64,000 nucleotides of DNA, taken from NCBI GenBank assembly GCA_036426205.1, contig CM071570.1, positions 56,208,229 to 56,272,228 of the forward strand, in the 5' to 3' direction. The position numbers and the translations under genes were made by a program. Positions 12,561 to 24,455 of this stretch are shown one piece after another; positions within the stretch are counted from its first letter, which is position 1; each line of letters opens with the position of its first letter. The notes beneath the pieces are model-generated. The model made no database searches. It saw nothing but the letters and a program-made list of their open reading frames with translations, and was not told the DNA's origin. Origin of the DNA: Ascaphus truei. Its lineage: Eukaryota > Chordata > Amphibia > Anura > Ascaphidae.

Positions 12561-13317
12561 CTGGTGCCGAAGAGCTGCCCACCCAAGGGGCGGATACCGG
12601 AAGTAAGGCCTGACTTCTGGTCCCTCCCCCCACCCCTGTGCCAGATGTTGATCCGCTCCCACCATTTAGGTGAGCCTGGACACAGTGTCTAGGTTTTTGT
12701 AATTACCACAATGTCTAATATTAACTACTATGAGATTATTTAGCTCTTTTGGTGCCCCAAAACATAGTCACTACATCATGGAGTCTGGCACTCTAGGGAC
12801 CCCACAATGTAGTGGCTACGTCATGCCCAAGGAGTACTTGTTTTTCAGGTTAGATCGTGTCGGCACACAGGACCTGATCTTCAGTAAAGAGAAATGGAAC
12901 AGAAATCCTCTTCTGTTTCCGGGTTAAGGGTCACTGCTGTCACTTGACCGCGTCTTTGCAAGAGGGAGTGTTGCCCTCAAGGGGTTAATATGCTGCCCAC
13001 AACATTTAGGTTATTTTTTTTAAATAGAAATAAATATCTGTTTTAAAAGGATTTCTATTCCGAATCATCACATGCCACATTGTTCTTTTGGTTTAAATTG
13101 AAAAGGATTTGGTAAAATAAAAAAAAAAATGCAATCTTTCAGAAGTTAAAGAAAGTTTAAGAATAATAACATTCCTGGATAGAATACGAATGTTGCCAAT
13201 GTTTTGTTCTTGAGAAAAATTGTCAACTCAAATGTATGTTTAGCGCGATGCATAACAAGTACATTTTATTTCTTTTAGCACATGAGATTAAAAAAAACAA
13301 TATGTAGAAATCTTGAA
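12561..13317. other. No feature recognised
   Basis: Moderately GC near 12561-12660, then AT-rich. Nothing supportable. Confidence 0.45.
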
Positions 13318-14069
13318 TTAACTAGGAAAGAAAGGATCCCTTTTTGTGGCCCCTGATGAAGCCACGCAGGTGAAACATACGTCGGGTACGTCTGACGTCA
13401 CATTTTCAGTGACGCCGGCTCATCGGAGAGGTGTGGGCGCGTTTATGGTTAGAGTGCTTCACAGACTGCATTCGTGGGCAGCAACAGCGCTCTAACTGAT
13501 TTTGAAGACATACTTATTCAACTAGATAACTTTCTTTATCACTGCAGCACCAGCATCTATATTGATGTTGTGTACAACTGCAGTTACTTTGTGAATTCAT
13601 TGAAGTGCTACTTTGTGTAAAAACTCAACTAAACAGTTTCATTTTGCAACAGTTTAGTGGTAAGGGGTTGCAAGCCTGGGTTATTATTCTGTGACTAAAC
13701 AGAAGGCTATACGGTACACTGATTACCTTAAAGACTAAGTATATTCAATATCTATCATCCTACTGTATAAGTGATAGGATACAAAGTGGCTACACTATTA
13801 CATATCCACTTGAAGAGGTATTACCTGTGCAGATCATGAGCTTTAAGTTGTAATTTATACTATAAAATGTATGCATACTAATAATAAGCTTGATCATTAG
13901 CACATTCACACCCTCCGTCATTTTAATTGATTTTATTTGTATTGTTTTGTCCGTTCATCGTCCTCACCTCCAAACCTTATTATTTTAACTAACATTAATA
14001 AAGTTTCATTTTTATATTCGGGATGTTTTCTTCAGTGCCACACAAAGGGATCCTTTCTTTCCTAGTTAA
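13318..14069. mobile_element. TTAA-bounded element with 29-bp terminal inverted repeats
   Basis: TTAA occurs at 13318-13321 and 14066-14069. Inside it, the ends 13322-13350 and 14037-14065 are inverted repeats with one mismatch in 29 bp (start CTAGGAAAGAAAGGATCCC). The element is 744 bp and has no transposase frame, so it is non-autonomous. TTAA duplication fits the piggyBac or Kolobok groups. Immediately inside the left repeat is CTGATGA (13353-13359), a short hairpin, then GAAAC (13372-13376), a hammerhead-like core; the right end shows only a weak echo (CACTGAAGAAAAC on minus). Confidence 0.82.
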
Positions 14070-14097
14070 TACATAATCCTTAGTCCCTGTGAGCTAC

Positions 14098-14113
14098 CCC
14101 CCCCCCCCCCCCG
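14098..14113. repeat. C homopolymer run
   Basis: A run of C of about 15 nt follows CTACC. Confidence 0.9.
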
Positions 14114-14543
14114 TCACTGTTTGGGAGTTTCTCTAGTAACTAATTTTGCCCTCTCTTCACGTTGAGCAGGGTTAACATACAACTTTACAAGCGTATTTCT
14201 GTGTATGTAGAAATCTTGATGTTTAGCATACTGCACTAATTAAATAAACACGTGACTTGGCACATGATTCTGGTCTCGCTGTAGGATTTGACTGAAAAAA
14301 TGTAGTAGTTACTTGAATGTCCAGAAGCTCAATAATAATTTCTTTACAATCTGTATTGATTAATTAATGAGCTGTTTTATCAGACTCCTGATCTTACTTA
14401 CAGAATATAATTGAATCGTCTTACTGTACAGCCGCTGTATTTTATCTTGTGCTAGCGAGTACGCATTTACCAAAAGAAGCCATTGTTATAGCTAAACACT
14501 TATACTGTTTAATTAGTGTTACACTGTATGTGGCTGTAGGTGA

Positions 14544-14726
14544 CAGGTGGGCAACTCCAGTCCTCAAGGGTCACCAGCAGGTCAGGTTTTAAGGATATCC
14601 CTGCTTCAGCACAGGTGGCTGAATCAGTGGCTTAGTCGAAGACTGACCCACACCGTGCTGAAGTTGGGATATCCTGAAAACCTGACCTGTTGGTGGCTCT
14701 TGAGAACTGGAGTTGCCGCCTCCCCT
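14544..14726. mobile_element. Hairpin hAT-like MITE, copy 2
   Basis: Begins CAGGTGGGCAACTCCAGTCC and ends with the inverse CTGGAGTTGCCGCC. The internal block GGTCAGGTTTTAAGGATATC (14580-14600) has an inverse GATATCCTGAAAACCTGACC (14668-14687). Same family as 3002-3220, with the internal duplication missing. Confidence 0.7.
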
Positions 14727-14764
14727 CCCTTCTGTAGGTATTTTGTTTAAATGTGTTGTGAAAC

Positions 14765-15075
14765 CTTTACAGCGGTACAGTACGTAAAGGAGTAGTTCCC
14801 CCTGCTTCCTCCCACTCCCACCCCCTTATTCCTTTCTTTATTTGTGGGAAGTAGGGGGTCCCTGGAGTTGAACTTATTTTCAGCTCCTGGTACCCCTTGG
14901 TCCTCGAGGTGCTTGCCAGGGAAGGTGCCATTGAAACCCCCCTCACCTGGGCAAACAAAAATGCGGGACAATAAGAAGCTGGAATGTCATTCCTTGCGGC
15001 TTCAGGGATCCCCTGCTCCCCCATGGAAAGGGGTTGGTTTGGGGGGAAGGGACGGTGTGTAAACGGTTGATTTAA
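14765..15075. repeat. Possible diverged relative of the TTAA MITE family
   Basis: Starts GTAAAGGAGTAGTTC and contains GGGGGTCCCTGGAGTTGAAC and TTTTCAGCTCC, which echo the internal GGGGTCCCCGGAGCTGAAAT of the element at 20803-21221. A TTAA lies at 15072. The ends are not well matched, so the assignment is tentative. Confidence 0.35.
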
Positions 15076-15148
15076 AAGTGTGATACAGTTAAGGGCGTTT
15101 CCTCAGCTGTTGGTGTGCATGGATCCAGTCAGGCAAGCTTGTTCTATT

Positions 15149-15149
<1 letters not shown>

Positions 15150-15193
<44 letters not shown>

Positions 15194-15232
15194 CCTCACC
15201 GACACACAGCCCACAACACACCACCCGACACG

Positions 15233-15260
<28 letters not shown>
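15150..15260. repeat. (CA)n microsatellite, interrupted
   Basis: Pure CA at 15150-15192, a degenerate middle, and CA again at 15232-15260. Confidence 0.95.
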
Positions 15261-15266
<6 letters not shown>

Positions 15267-15399
15267 TGTCACAGCATCCGTAGGTATCTTGTCAGAGGTT
15301 GCTGGTGATGGTGGTTATGCTGGACTCCTCCCCTGCTCCTATTATTTGGGTTGGAAAATAAAGAGAAGTGATAGTGGAGGATGCAGTACAAGAGTATGC

Positions 15400-15917
15400 G
15401 GCTTATTCTAGTAGCTTCAAAGGTTTCAATACCAAACCCCACGGGTTGGCATGTTCACAAGTAGCAGAATGAAATGTGAGAAAAGAAAAAAAAACGGTAT
15501 TCTCTATTGCGAATCACTTCTTCTAAACCGCTTCTAAAAAAAAGTGACAAACCACCTGGTTTAACAGCCAATCCGCACGGCTTCTGCTTTAGAAGCGGAA
15601 TGGCCAGAGGGGGTGCTAACTCCATCCCCAGTCTGATTTATGGGTTTTGCTCTCATAGCAAAACCCAGATTTCAGACTCTGGGGTGTAACTTGCAATACC
15701 AATCCCGTCACCCTTTAGGTGATGTTAGAAAAATACTACTGTAGTCTTTAGAAATGGTTTGCAAAACAGCTACTACAATAGCAGTTGTGGGTAAAAAAAA
15801 TTGAGTTTGAGGCTTTTTTGGCAAACCGGTCAGATTGTCAGAGCAAGTATGAAACCACTTCTAAAAAAGTCGCTTCGACGTGGTTTGAACATGCAACAAG
15901 GGTTACTAGAATAGGCT
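15400..15917. mobile_element. Possible MITE with short inverted ends
   Basis: GCTTATTCTAGTAGC at the left and GTTACTAGAATAGGC at the right are near-perfect inverses. ACTTCTTCTAAACCGCTTC inside (15527) resembles ACCACTTCTAAAAAAGTCGC near 15855. No transposase. Target duplication not determined. Confidence 0.4.
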
Positions 15918-16121
15918 CCTAAGGCTATAAAGCAACTCTTGTTGCTGATTAACTGAAGATGGGCGTAACCTTCCTCCTTGTGGTCAGAGCACATGAGGTG
16001 GGATATGGTATGTGGCTTGCAAAGTCTGAGCGGTTTATGCTATGTATTTGTGTTTATGGACTGTTATATATTATTTTGGTGTTGCTTATTAAGGTAAATA
16101 CTGTAAGTGCTTTGGCTTTTA

Positions 16122-16219
16122 GTGTGTGTGTGTGTGTGTGTTGTGTATGGTGGTGGTGCTGTTGTGGGTGTGTGTGTGTGGTGGGTGTGTGGGTAGTCGT
16201 TGTGTGTGTGTGTGTGTGT
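16122..16219. repeat. (GT)n-rich degenerate microsatellite
   Basis: GTGTGTGTGT tracts flank a GGTGGTGG-type middle. Confidence 0.9.
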
Positions 16220-17629
16220 TATAGGCATACTGGGATTTCTCAGGCTGCAAAGCGTGATGAAACTTAATCAAATCTGCATCCATAAAAATTGTTATGTTAA
16301 AATCATATGTTAGAGCATTACTAATTCTACAAATTAATGCATTTTTAAATTCCCAGGAATGCTGCTTAGTGTTGGACTTTATTTGTTGCGTTATGCTACG
16401 CTATTTTAGTGACAATTCTGAATTGTCAATTTGACTAGCTGTGTACTATATTCAGTAGTACTCCTGGCCGAAGGTTGGGTGCTGTGCCGAATTTATAGCT
16501 CGGCAATTATATGATGTAAATACAAAGGAAATGGCTGTTCTTCCAACCACATTTAATCCATGCCTCCTACTGCTGCATCTAGAGAATTACAGCATACCAT
16601 AAAGTGAAGCACAAATGGGTTTAATAATGTTTGCCCCATACAGCCTCACAGAAAGGAAGCAAGGATCCAACGTTTTCATAAATAAGGAAAAACAAGCAAA
16701 AAAACTCAGAGAATACTTGATGTTGTCAAGGGCTACAAAATTGGGGGGGAAAGTGGGAAAAATGATGGGCAAAAAATAGCACTAGACTTGTAAAAAAACA
16801 AATTCACGTTAGAAGCAATGGAGATTGATGGCTTTTATAAATCTGCTGCTTTTTCTTCCCCAGTTTCTTTAAGTAATGAGTTCATGCTTAGGAAGTTAAT
16901 TTGATTAATATACAGTACTAAACAATTTAGTATTTAATATAGTTTTACTCTGCCAAGTGTATCTGTGGCTAGGGATCAGAAGTGACAAACCTGATGACTT
17001 CAGCATGCTGGAATTATGTATGACAACTTGTAAAACATTTTTAATGAAATGCAGTTAGCAATTTGTCCACACTTTTATAGTCTATTTAGTATTCTTAAAT
17101 GTGTGCATAAATGTCTCATATATAATTAATAGTGCCTACTTTCCAGTGAAGTGTAGCTTATATATTTCTGTAAATTTCAAATCATGTTCACTAATGCTAA
17201 TTTCTTTAAAGCAAGAGCCCTGGAGAAGTGCTACAGCATAAGACACCTACAGCATGCTGAAATCAGTCCTCTGGTGAAGCACTGCTTGGTATATATGGGC
17301 CACAATGTTAGTTTGTTATGTTTACGCTAAGAAAGTGTAGCAAAAGACCACTCGTGGAATAGTCATGCAGGAATCTGCACTATATTATGCATGCCGGCTT
17401 CTACCATTTCCTGATGATATGATGACATTGGCTGCATACTGGCAGTGATATACTGTACACTGTAATACTTGTTCTTCTTCACCTATTAACTGTAACATGT
17501 TTACTTTTTTACACATCTTATATAGTTTCATCAAATGATGCTCGCCATTAGCGATGACTAATAGCTATTTTTTTTTTCAAAGGTCAATAATTGCATTCAT
17601 ATAATATGTTTCTTGTTGTTTCATTCCAG
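16220..17629. other. AT-rich DNA, no feature recognised
   Basis: Nothing supportable. Confidence 0.5.
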
Positions 17630-17660
17630 GCTTTCCCTTGCATTTCGACTGGAATTTATG
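17630..17660 (+). other. Candidate 31-nt micro-exon
   Basis: TTTCTTGTTGTTTCATTCCAG precedes it, a good polypyrimidine tract and acceptor; GTAAGT follows at 17661, a near-ideal donor. Length 31 is not a multiple of three. It could be a poison or regulatory exon, or chance. There is no protein evidence. It sits 37 nt upstream of the juxtaposed splice motif at 17697/17698. Confidence 0.3.
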
Positions 17661-17678
17661 GTAAGTGAAATATTTGAC

Positions 17679-17705
17679 ATTTGTTTTTTTCTTTCAGGTA
17701 AGCAT
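17679..17705 (+). promoter_or_regulatory. Juxtaposed 3'/5' splice-site motif (recursive splice site-like)
   Basis: A T-rich tract (TTTGTTTTTTTCTTTCAG) is directly joined to GTAAGC, so AG at 17696-17697 abuts GT at 17698-17699. This is the zero-nucleotide-exon arrangement used for recursive splicing of long introns in flies and vertebrates. It implies a plus-strand host gene with a long intron, which is inference; no flanking exon is visible here. Confidence 0.35.
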
Positions 17706-18141
17706 TTAATTCTTTTCAAATTACTATACAATGTTAACTGCCAAAATCTAGAATATTTCTTGGTTTTAGTCACCATTTATTATTATTCATTTCATCTATT
17801 CTGACTGTGATTCTACAATGTAATCAGATTTCATATGCATCCCTTCTTCATCTCTTACAAAACAAAAACAGGTAAGCGCTGATGTTTCCCGTTCAAAGCC
17901 TGCAAGTACTGCACATTGAAGACTTTATGGGGGAAATGCATCAAGTGTTGGTAAAGGTTGTCAAGTCAATGGGAGTTAACACTGGAACGGGTGTGATAAC
18001 CCGTACTGACATGATGCATGTGCCCTTGTGGAGTGGAACAAGAACAGTGGTTGACACACACACACACAGCAAAAAAAATTAAAAATCGGTACATAAAAGT
18101 TCATTATATGCTATATAATTTAAGTGAGTTAAATAAAGTTA
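17706..18141. other. No feature recognised
   Basis: AT-rich; a short CA tract at 18055-18067. Confidence 0.5.
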
Positions 18142-18228
18142 ATTTAATCTGCATGCCAGTAATTCTTCTATTCTTCTTCTTATTATTATTATTATTTAAT
18201 CTACATGCCAGTAATTCTTCTATTCTCT
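18142..18228. repeat. Local duplication around an (ATT)n tract
   Basis: TTTAATCTGCATGCCAGTAA and following ATTCTTCTATTCT occur at 18142-18173 and again at 18197-18228 with one change (CTGC to CTAC), separated by CTTATTATTATT. Confidence 0.85.
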
Positions 18229-20231
18229 CTTATTCAGTATCTCGTATCAAGTAATACAACAAATAATTCCACATTATTTTTAGATTAAAAAATAATCTCT
18301 AATTTAGAGTGTATATGGATAATTCATTCATTAAACTGCAATGGTGCCATTCGGGGCACTACTGGTCGGATTCTCCCATTGAAGTACATCAGAGTTTCCA
18401 TGCCATAGTGCTCTGGTCGCCACTCTCAGAGTTGACACCATGGGACTTTAAACCACTAAAGTCTAAAGTTAATTTCTGCTCTGGGATCATTTGACTTTAA
18501 TATGTTAGGTTATTATGCAGCATCTTGGGTAAATGTACAAAAAAAAACTACTGTAGCTGAACCAAGAATAGACCCCATCCTAGCAGCAGGGGTTTCTGTA
18601 TTGATTTTTGGTGGAGATTGATGTGCATTACAAGAAGAAAGGAGTTCCCGTAAATGTACCTAAATAATGCTATTTATGTCTCTGATTTCTAAGCAAAAGA
18701 AACTCTCTAGACTGTTTAAAAAAAAAAAATAGTATAGTCATCTGTTTATTTTTGTTGGAGTGTCATGCAAATGTTATGCTGCTTTAAGGAAGCTTTAAAG
18801 GAAAGTAACCATATGTTGAACGCTGATAGAGGCAAACTTCATCTAATATAATGAAGAAAAGCCATCTGGGCCATGGGTCTTATCTTGCTAAAGGGCTTTA
18901 ACTGCCTTGAGAATTTCATCAAGGCTTAGAAGATATTCTACAGTGTAGTCTAGCATTATTACCTAAAGCTAGAATATGAAGGTTGCTGTTATGGAGATAA
19001 TGGTGTAACCTTTATTCATTTATTAAACCCACAGGAGACTATGACCATTCATAGATGTGCTCTAATTTGATACATATTTTGGACGATATGCAGATTCTAG
19101 TTCTTTGCGTATTACTGTACAAATGTACAGTATAGAACTGTAGCTTTAATGTCTGAATTTCTTTTCTTACGCTTTGTCTTGTATTATGTAATCTTGTACC
19201 CTAGCCAGAAGATCAGCTATTTTTCTGATTCTCTTCCAGTTTGTGTTGTGTAAGATTAATACATCCTTTCTCTATTCTTGTATGAAGCTACACTAATGTG
19301 GTTTATTCCAAAAATGGTTTTTTTGTATTCTTGTAGATGAAAGAAACGCAAAGTTATTAGCTGTCAATATAAATGTTCTTATTATTATTCTTATCTACAA
19401 TATGTGATGTTGAGACAGTGGCTGGGTCATAATCTTACCATGTAATTGATTTGAGTGGACATAAGATAAGACATTCTGTAGTAATTTAGACATGGCTATA
19501 ATTAGAAGGTGCGAAAATATTGTACTTGATGGATTCAGAATTTTTTCACAAATATAAAAATAAGTATGTCTACAGGGCTGTAATGATGCACAGCCCAATC
19601 TAGGAGCAGGGTGACCTTCAGATCAATTATGTTTTACATTTGTTACAATTAACTTTTTTAGTTTACTTGTCTGGCTGCTTCTGGGCATTTATAGTACATT
19701 TTACATTCCAGGTAATACCATTAAGGACAACCTATATTATGTGACCTGTTGACTACTACTGTACCAGGAAATTACAAGGATTTTAATTGAGCAACAGGGT
19801 TTGTCACAAATGGGCACACTTTAAAACTTTCATCTGGGAAGCTTGACCTGTTATGCACAATAACTTGGGCTTCTGCCTTAATAGAGTTCGAGGCAAAATT
19901 CCACAGAGATCTCAGAGTTTCAGGGGTTGGTTTAGGAGAGCCATTGTCACAATAGGGATATACTTCAAAGTTCTGTGGACGCTATTTCCAAAATGTGCTC
20001 TCTGTTGACTTTTGGAAGACAGGAGCCACTGTGTCTCTGGACATGACCGCTTCTTTCGACATGATGGAGCATGTTTAAAAAAAATAGATGACATCTCTCT
20101 GTCCCTCATGTCTTTCCTGGTTACTAGTCTTTGCAAACAACCCTGCTTTCCTCGTGTGTTATATTGCACTTCTGCAGTTGTCTGAACACAATACCACTGA
20201 CAATGACAGTGAAGACCTCTAAGATCCTTCC
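18229..20231. other. AT-rich DNA, no feature recognised
   Basis: Nothing supportable. A short segment at 19070-19110 (TTTTGGACGATATGCAGATT) resembles 20608-20640. The 180-codon minus frame at 19912-20454 runs into the MITE at 20232 and has no recognisable domain. Confidence 0.45.
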
Positions 20232-20555
20232 TTAAAGCAGCAAAGCAAAGCAGCAAAATGTGGGCATCACGCAATTTAAAAACAAATAAATTATTACAGG
20301 TTTGAAGCAGGTGGTCTTTGGAGGTGAACCCCATTAGTTTCAGCTCCGGGGATCCCCTCCTTCCAGAGGTGCTGCCGTCACGGCTTCCTATTGGCCCGCG
20401 TGAAGCGGGACATTTAAACACCGCCATTGTTGGGCACAAGTTCCCTGGCTGCAAATACCGGTAGCAACTTCGGAGGTAAGTATCTCTGCTTCAATCCTGT
20501 AATAAAAATGTTCAAAATGTTAAATCTCGCAGTGCAACATGTTTTGCTGCTTTAA
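20232..20555. mobile_element. TTAA MITE (AGCAGCAAA family), copy 1
   Basis: TTAA at 20232 and 20552. The left end AGCAGCAAAGC and right end TTTTGCTGCT are inverted. It contains a CAGCTCCGGGGATCCCC block shared in spirit with the next copy. No coding capacity. The TTAA duplication suggests a piggyBac- or Kolobok-mobilised element. Confidence 0.72.
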
Positions 20556-20802
20556 AGGTTCCATATAGAAGGCAACAAATACAATTTCAGATGTCCTTCA
20601 ATTTGATACAGCTTTTGGACATTACGCAGATTCAAGTTCTCACTTATTAGTGTAATTCGCTTCTTTAGGAAGACTTGATCACACATACTTTAAGTAAACT
20701 TTTAACTTTTTTGCTTATTGTGTAAAAATGTGTTTGTTTCTATTTTTTGTTTTTTTAATCTGTTTTATTCCAATCTTTTGTGGTAGTTTTTTTCCCCAGC
20801 AA

Positions 20803-21221
20803 TTAAAGCAGCAAAGAATATAGCACAGTATGATTTTTTTTAAATTACATGATTCAAGCAGGGGGTCTCCGGTGCCACGTTAACCACGTTAATTTCAGCT
20901 TCGGGCACCCCCTACTTCCAGAGATTCTTACCTCCACAGGGTGTGCCTTTATTTCTGCAGCCAGGGAGATTGTGTGCCTAACAAATGTCAGCTGACATGT
21001 CACGCATCATGGGGGCCAATAGAAAGTCGTGACATCATCCCTTGAGTTTTCCTATTGGCCCGTGAGACCTGGACATTGAAACTTCGCAGAGATACCAGCA
21101 CCTCCTTGGAAATAAGTACCTCTGGAAGCAAGGGGTCCCCGGAGCTGAAATTAACAGTTCAGATCTTGCTTTAATACTGTAAATAAAAAAAAGTGCAGTG
21201 CTACATGTTTTCCTGCTTTAA
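20803..21221. mobile_element. TTAA MITE (AGCAGCAAA family), copy 2
   Basis: TTAA at 20803 and 21218 with AGCAGCAAAGAA inside left and TGTTTTCCTGCT inside right. The halves are partly self-complementary: AGCAGGGGGTCTCCGG near 20857 pairs with GGGGTCCCCGGAGCTG near 21130. Confidence 0.75.
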
Positions 21222-21735
21222 CCAGTAAATACAACAGCTTGCAAACAATGTTATTATAAGAGATTAAGTAAAGACTTTAAAAATGTTGGTTACATTTAAT
21301 TTACTACATATCACTGCGCTTAGTTAACTTATGAAGGTCTTAGGAGATACTAGCCCCTTTAAATATTTCTTCCTTGGAAGACTCCAGAAACGCACAGGAC
21401 TTACCAAATTGTCTTCAGGGCAGCTAAAGGTTTAACATGTTATAAACCTCACATTTAATATAGATTGAAACTCGAGGGACATGTGTTTTATTTTTATTTG
21501 TATTTTTTTAACTTATCTACTATGTAACTATGTTATAAACTTGAACCACGAGCTTGGTTCTCCATGCCTGAGCTGAAATTGAGTATGAAGCAAGACCTTG
21601 TTTTTTTTTTATTCCTGCTCAGGCTTGGATCCCATGGCATTTTCCCTCCTTAAAGGTGTCCCTACCTTCACCTGCTGCCATTTTGTGTCAGTGAGGGCAG
21701 GGGAATGGAGGGTAGAAGAGAGACATAAAGTGCTG

Positions 21736-22330
21736 CTCCATCTGACCTGTCTCTACTATGTACCAGTGTACTAGTCAATTAAGTTCCAGTTGGGTTAACA
21801 TTACAACACTGTTGGGTACCTGTGTGTGTATAAAGTATGGTATATATGAAGTGGCAATGTATCACCATCTAAACTGTACCAATGATATCAGCTCCAGTTG
21901 GATTAACACTTAGGTTACCTATCCCAGTTGGGTATATACCATACCACTCTTTGATAAAGCACCTAGAGCATGAAACATGGAAGAGGAATGCTATTTTTGT
22001 GACTGCAATGTTGCTAAGTGGTTCCGTGAATATAACCTATTTTTATTACCAATTCCAGTTTTGTTCTCCGTTTTTTTCTGGAGCAGTGCTCTCCTTTTTC
22101 CTGTGTGTCAGGAGATCTACTATCTACTGTATATACCATACTACGTTGGCATAAAGATACCATCTGACCTGTCTATACTCTTTACCAGTGTAATAGTCAA
22201 TTCTGTGCCTGCTGGGTTAATACCATTAGGTTATGTTATTTTAGCACTTTCCTGCTCATTTTGAGTATTTTATACAGATTTTATTTCAATTCAATATTAA
22301 AACATTATTGATTTTTAGAACCAAAACCAT
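21736..22330 (+). repeat. Interspersed repeat with internal ~115-bp units, locus 1
   Basis: Diverged units contain CATCTGACCTGTCTnTACTnT, CCAGTGTAnTAGTCAATT, TTCCAGTTGGGTTAACA and ACTGTTGGGTA-like blocks (21738, 21890 partial, 22168). The same blocks form about four units at 41940-42400, and both loci continue into a related AT-rich tail (TTATTTTA...ATTTTT...CCAAAACCA). The two loci are therefore copies of one element carrying a tandem array. Family unknown to me. Confidence 0.6.
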
Positions 22331-22690
22331 AACCAAAAATATTGTTGAATCAAAAGGCCAGGGAAAGTGCACAACCTTAATTTATAGGCAATCACAAAAG
22401 ACAAAGGCCTGGATCCTACAATTGTTGCTATATAACATACCCTTTAACCTATCTTCACTAACCAAACACCTGACTAGTACCTTACATTTGTACCACATAC
22501 TGTACACAATACTAACCAGTTACTGCACAACTTCCAAAGTAACCACATTTATACAGTAGCAACTCACCACACATACTGGTTTTGTTTTATTCAATCCCCA
22601 AGGCAATTACCTTACAAAACTATACATATATACTATCCACATCACACTGTTATCCCTTTCTGTACACAACACAGACCTATTTATTTATAC
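22331..22690. other. No feature recognised
   Basis: AT/AC-rich; nothing supportable. Confidence 0.45.
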
Positions 22691-23150
22691 TGTGATGCCT
22701 CTGTCACGTTGCAGGGTCTTTTGCCCCATATTCAAGGCAGGAAAATATAGTTCATTGAACAGGGTTTTATTTACAGGGGATAAAACAGCAAACAAACAAA
22801 ACGCAGAGCTTCTCTTAGAGCGCGAACTAACACCGTTGTTAGTCCCTAACTACCGGCTGGAGGGATAATCCCATTACCAACAACAATATCAAAACAGTCA
22901 TATGCAGGTAACTTTACCTACTGGCTCCCAGTTCTCTCCTGACTGGGATAAGAGTGAAAGAGTCCAAGCCTCGTCCCAGGCACATCCTTCTGGGAAGCTT
23001 AATTCCCTGTGGCTCACCTTGTTCATGGCCGCACGGTCCTGCAGATTCCCAGCACACCCTTCTCGGCAGTCCCCACAGCCTCTTGCCCTGTCTCTGCAGG
23101 TTCTGGTACAGGTAGCCAGACCAACCAGCCTCCTCCTGGTTGGGAAAAAG
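22691..23150 (-). mobile_element. LTR-like fragment, family 1, copy 1
   Basis: On minus an AATAAA-type signal lies at about 22767-22772. The block GGCTGGAGGGATAATCCCAT followed by TACCAACAA (22855) matches GACTGGAGGGATATTCCCAT at 61168, another minus-strand copy with AATAAA at 61062-61067. A lone polyadenylation signal within a TG/CA-type GC-richer block suggests LTRs. Boundaries and target duplications not resolved; a CT microsatellite has expanded at 23152. Segment 23565-23700 may continue it. Confidence 0.42.
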
Positions 23151-23151
23151 T

Positions 23152-23483
<332 letters not shown>

Positions 23484-23829
23484 TCTGTATCTGGATATCT
23501 TATTTACCCCATATATCTTAACTGTTCTATACTACACCAAAATAACTTATACTGCTTTCTTCCAGATCTGACTCAAGCTTCACACGGAAGACATCGGAAT
23601 CCCCCCAAACCCAGAAGACAGGTAGGGAACACATCCCCTCCAACTTATAACATTGCGGGAATGAGGTACCTGGACACTGTAGTATAGTGTAATAAATACA
23701 TTTGTCAAAACTGAATGTTGTTCTGACTAGGAATTTATTGAATGTATTTTATTTATATATTTTATTTTAAAGCGGGGTTGGGGGCGGGCTTGGGGGCGGG
23801 ATTGGTTGGGCGAGTAGATTTTTGGGTGA
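23484..23829. other. No clear feature
   Basis: Possibly the continuation of the LTR-like piece to about 23700. At 23775-23850 a G-rich stretch ends in TTTGTCGAACACTGTATATA, similar to TTTGACGAACACTGTGTGTA at 5750, so both TA tracts are preceded by the same end sequence. Confidence 0.4.
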
Positions 23830-24059
23830 TTTGTCGAACACTGTATATATATATATATATATATATATAAATATATAATATATATATATATACATTAGCT
23901 GATATACCCAGCGTTGCCCGGGATGTAAATTCGTAATAGGTATTATTATTTATAAATAGTTGAAAAGAAACATGGAAGAAAATGTAATACGATATTGTTG
24001 TTTAAAAATGGTTTATTGTAAACACACCACAGTACAATGTATATTTTGGTGACATAAGT
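23830..24059. repeat. (TA)n tract followed by a GTTGCCCGGG-bearing repeat end
   Basis: TA repeats at 23845-23892, then GATATACCCAGCGTTGCCCG. The motif ACCCnGCGTTGCCCGGG is frequent in interspersed animal repeats as I remember, but I cannot assign a family. Confidence 0.45.
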
Positions 24060-24455
24060 GATGTAAAAATGTGAGGTGTGTGTCCCGCTAGGGTGTGAGT
24101 GGGTGTGAGGCATCGGGTGGGTGTTCAGTACGGGTGGCGGGTGGGTAGTGGAGTGCTGGCTGTGGGTGGGAGTCCCGCTAGGGTGTGAGCGGGTGTGAGG
24201 TGGCGGGTGTCTTGTGAGTGCGTGCGGCGACTGGTCAGTGATGTCTGTGCGTAGGAGTGTGAGTGTGGTGGGTGGATGGGTGTGAGCAGGGAGGCGCCGG
24301 GTGGGTGGTGAGTGGGTGCGGCGGCTAGTCAGTGATGTCGGTGCGTAGGGGCGGGAGGCGGCGGGTGTGTGTCAGTGTGGCAGGTGGGTGAGAGGCGGCA
24401 GGTGTCTGTTGAGTGAGGGCGGCGGCTGTGGGGCGCAGGGGTGTGAGGCGGCGGG
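24060..24455. repeat. G/T-rich minisatellite, left part
   Basis: Degenerate units such as GTCCCGCTAGGGTGTGAG (24081 and 24171), GGCGGGTGGGTG and GGTCAGTGATGTCTGTGCG (24232, 24325). The same G-rich sequence type resumes at 25203 after a LINE copy, so the LINE inserted into it. Confidence 0.75.

Noticed and set aside
11899..12613. 235- and 157-codon Ser/Pro/Leu-rich frames
   Set aside because: They cover a pyrimidine-rich tract; no domain, overlapping frames equally open.
19912..20454. 180-codon minus frame
   Set aside because: Runs across a TTAA MITE boundary and shows no recognisable domain or splice context.
23902..23935. ACCCAGCGTTGCCCGGG as a specific LINE family end
   Set aside because: The motif is familiar, but I could not assign a family without a search.
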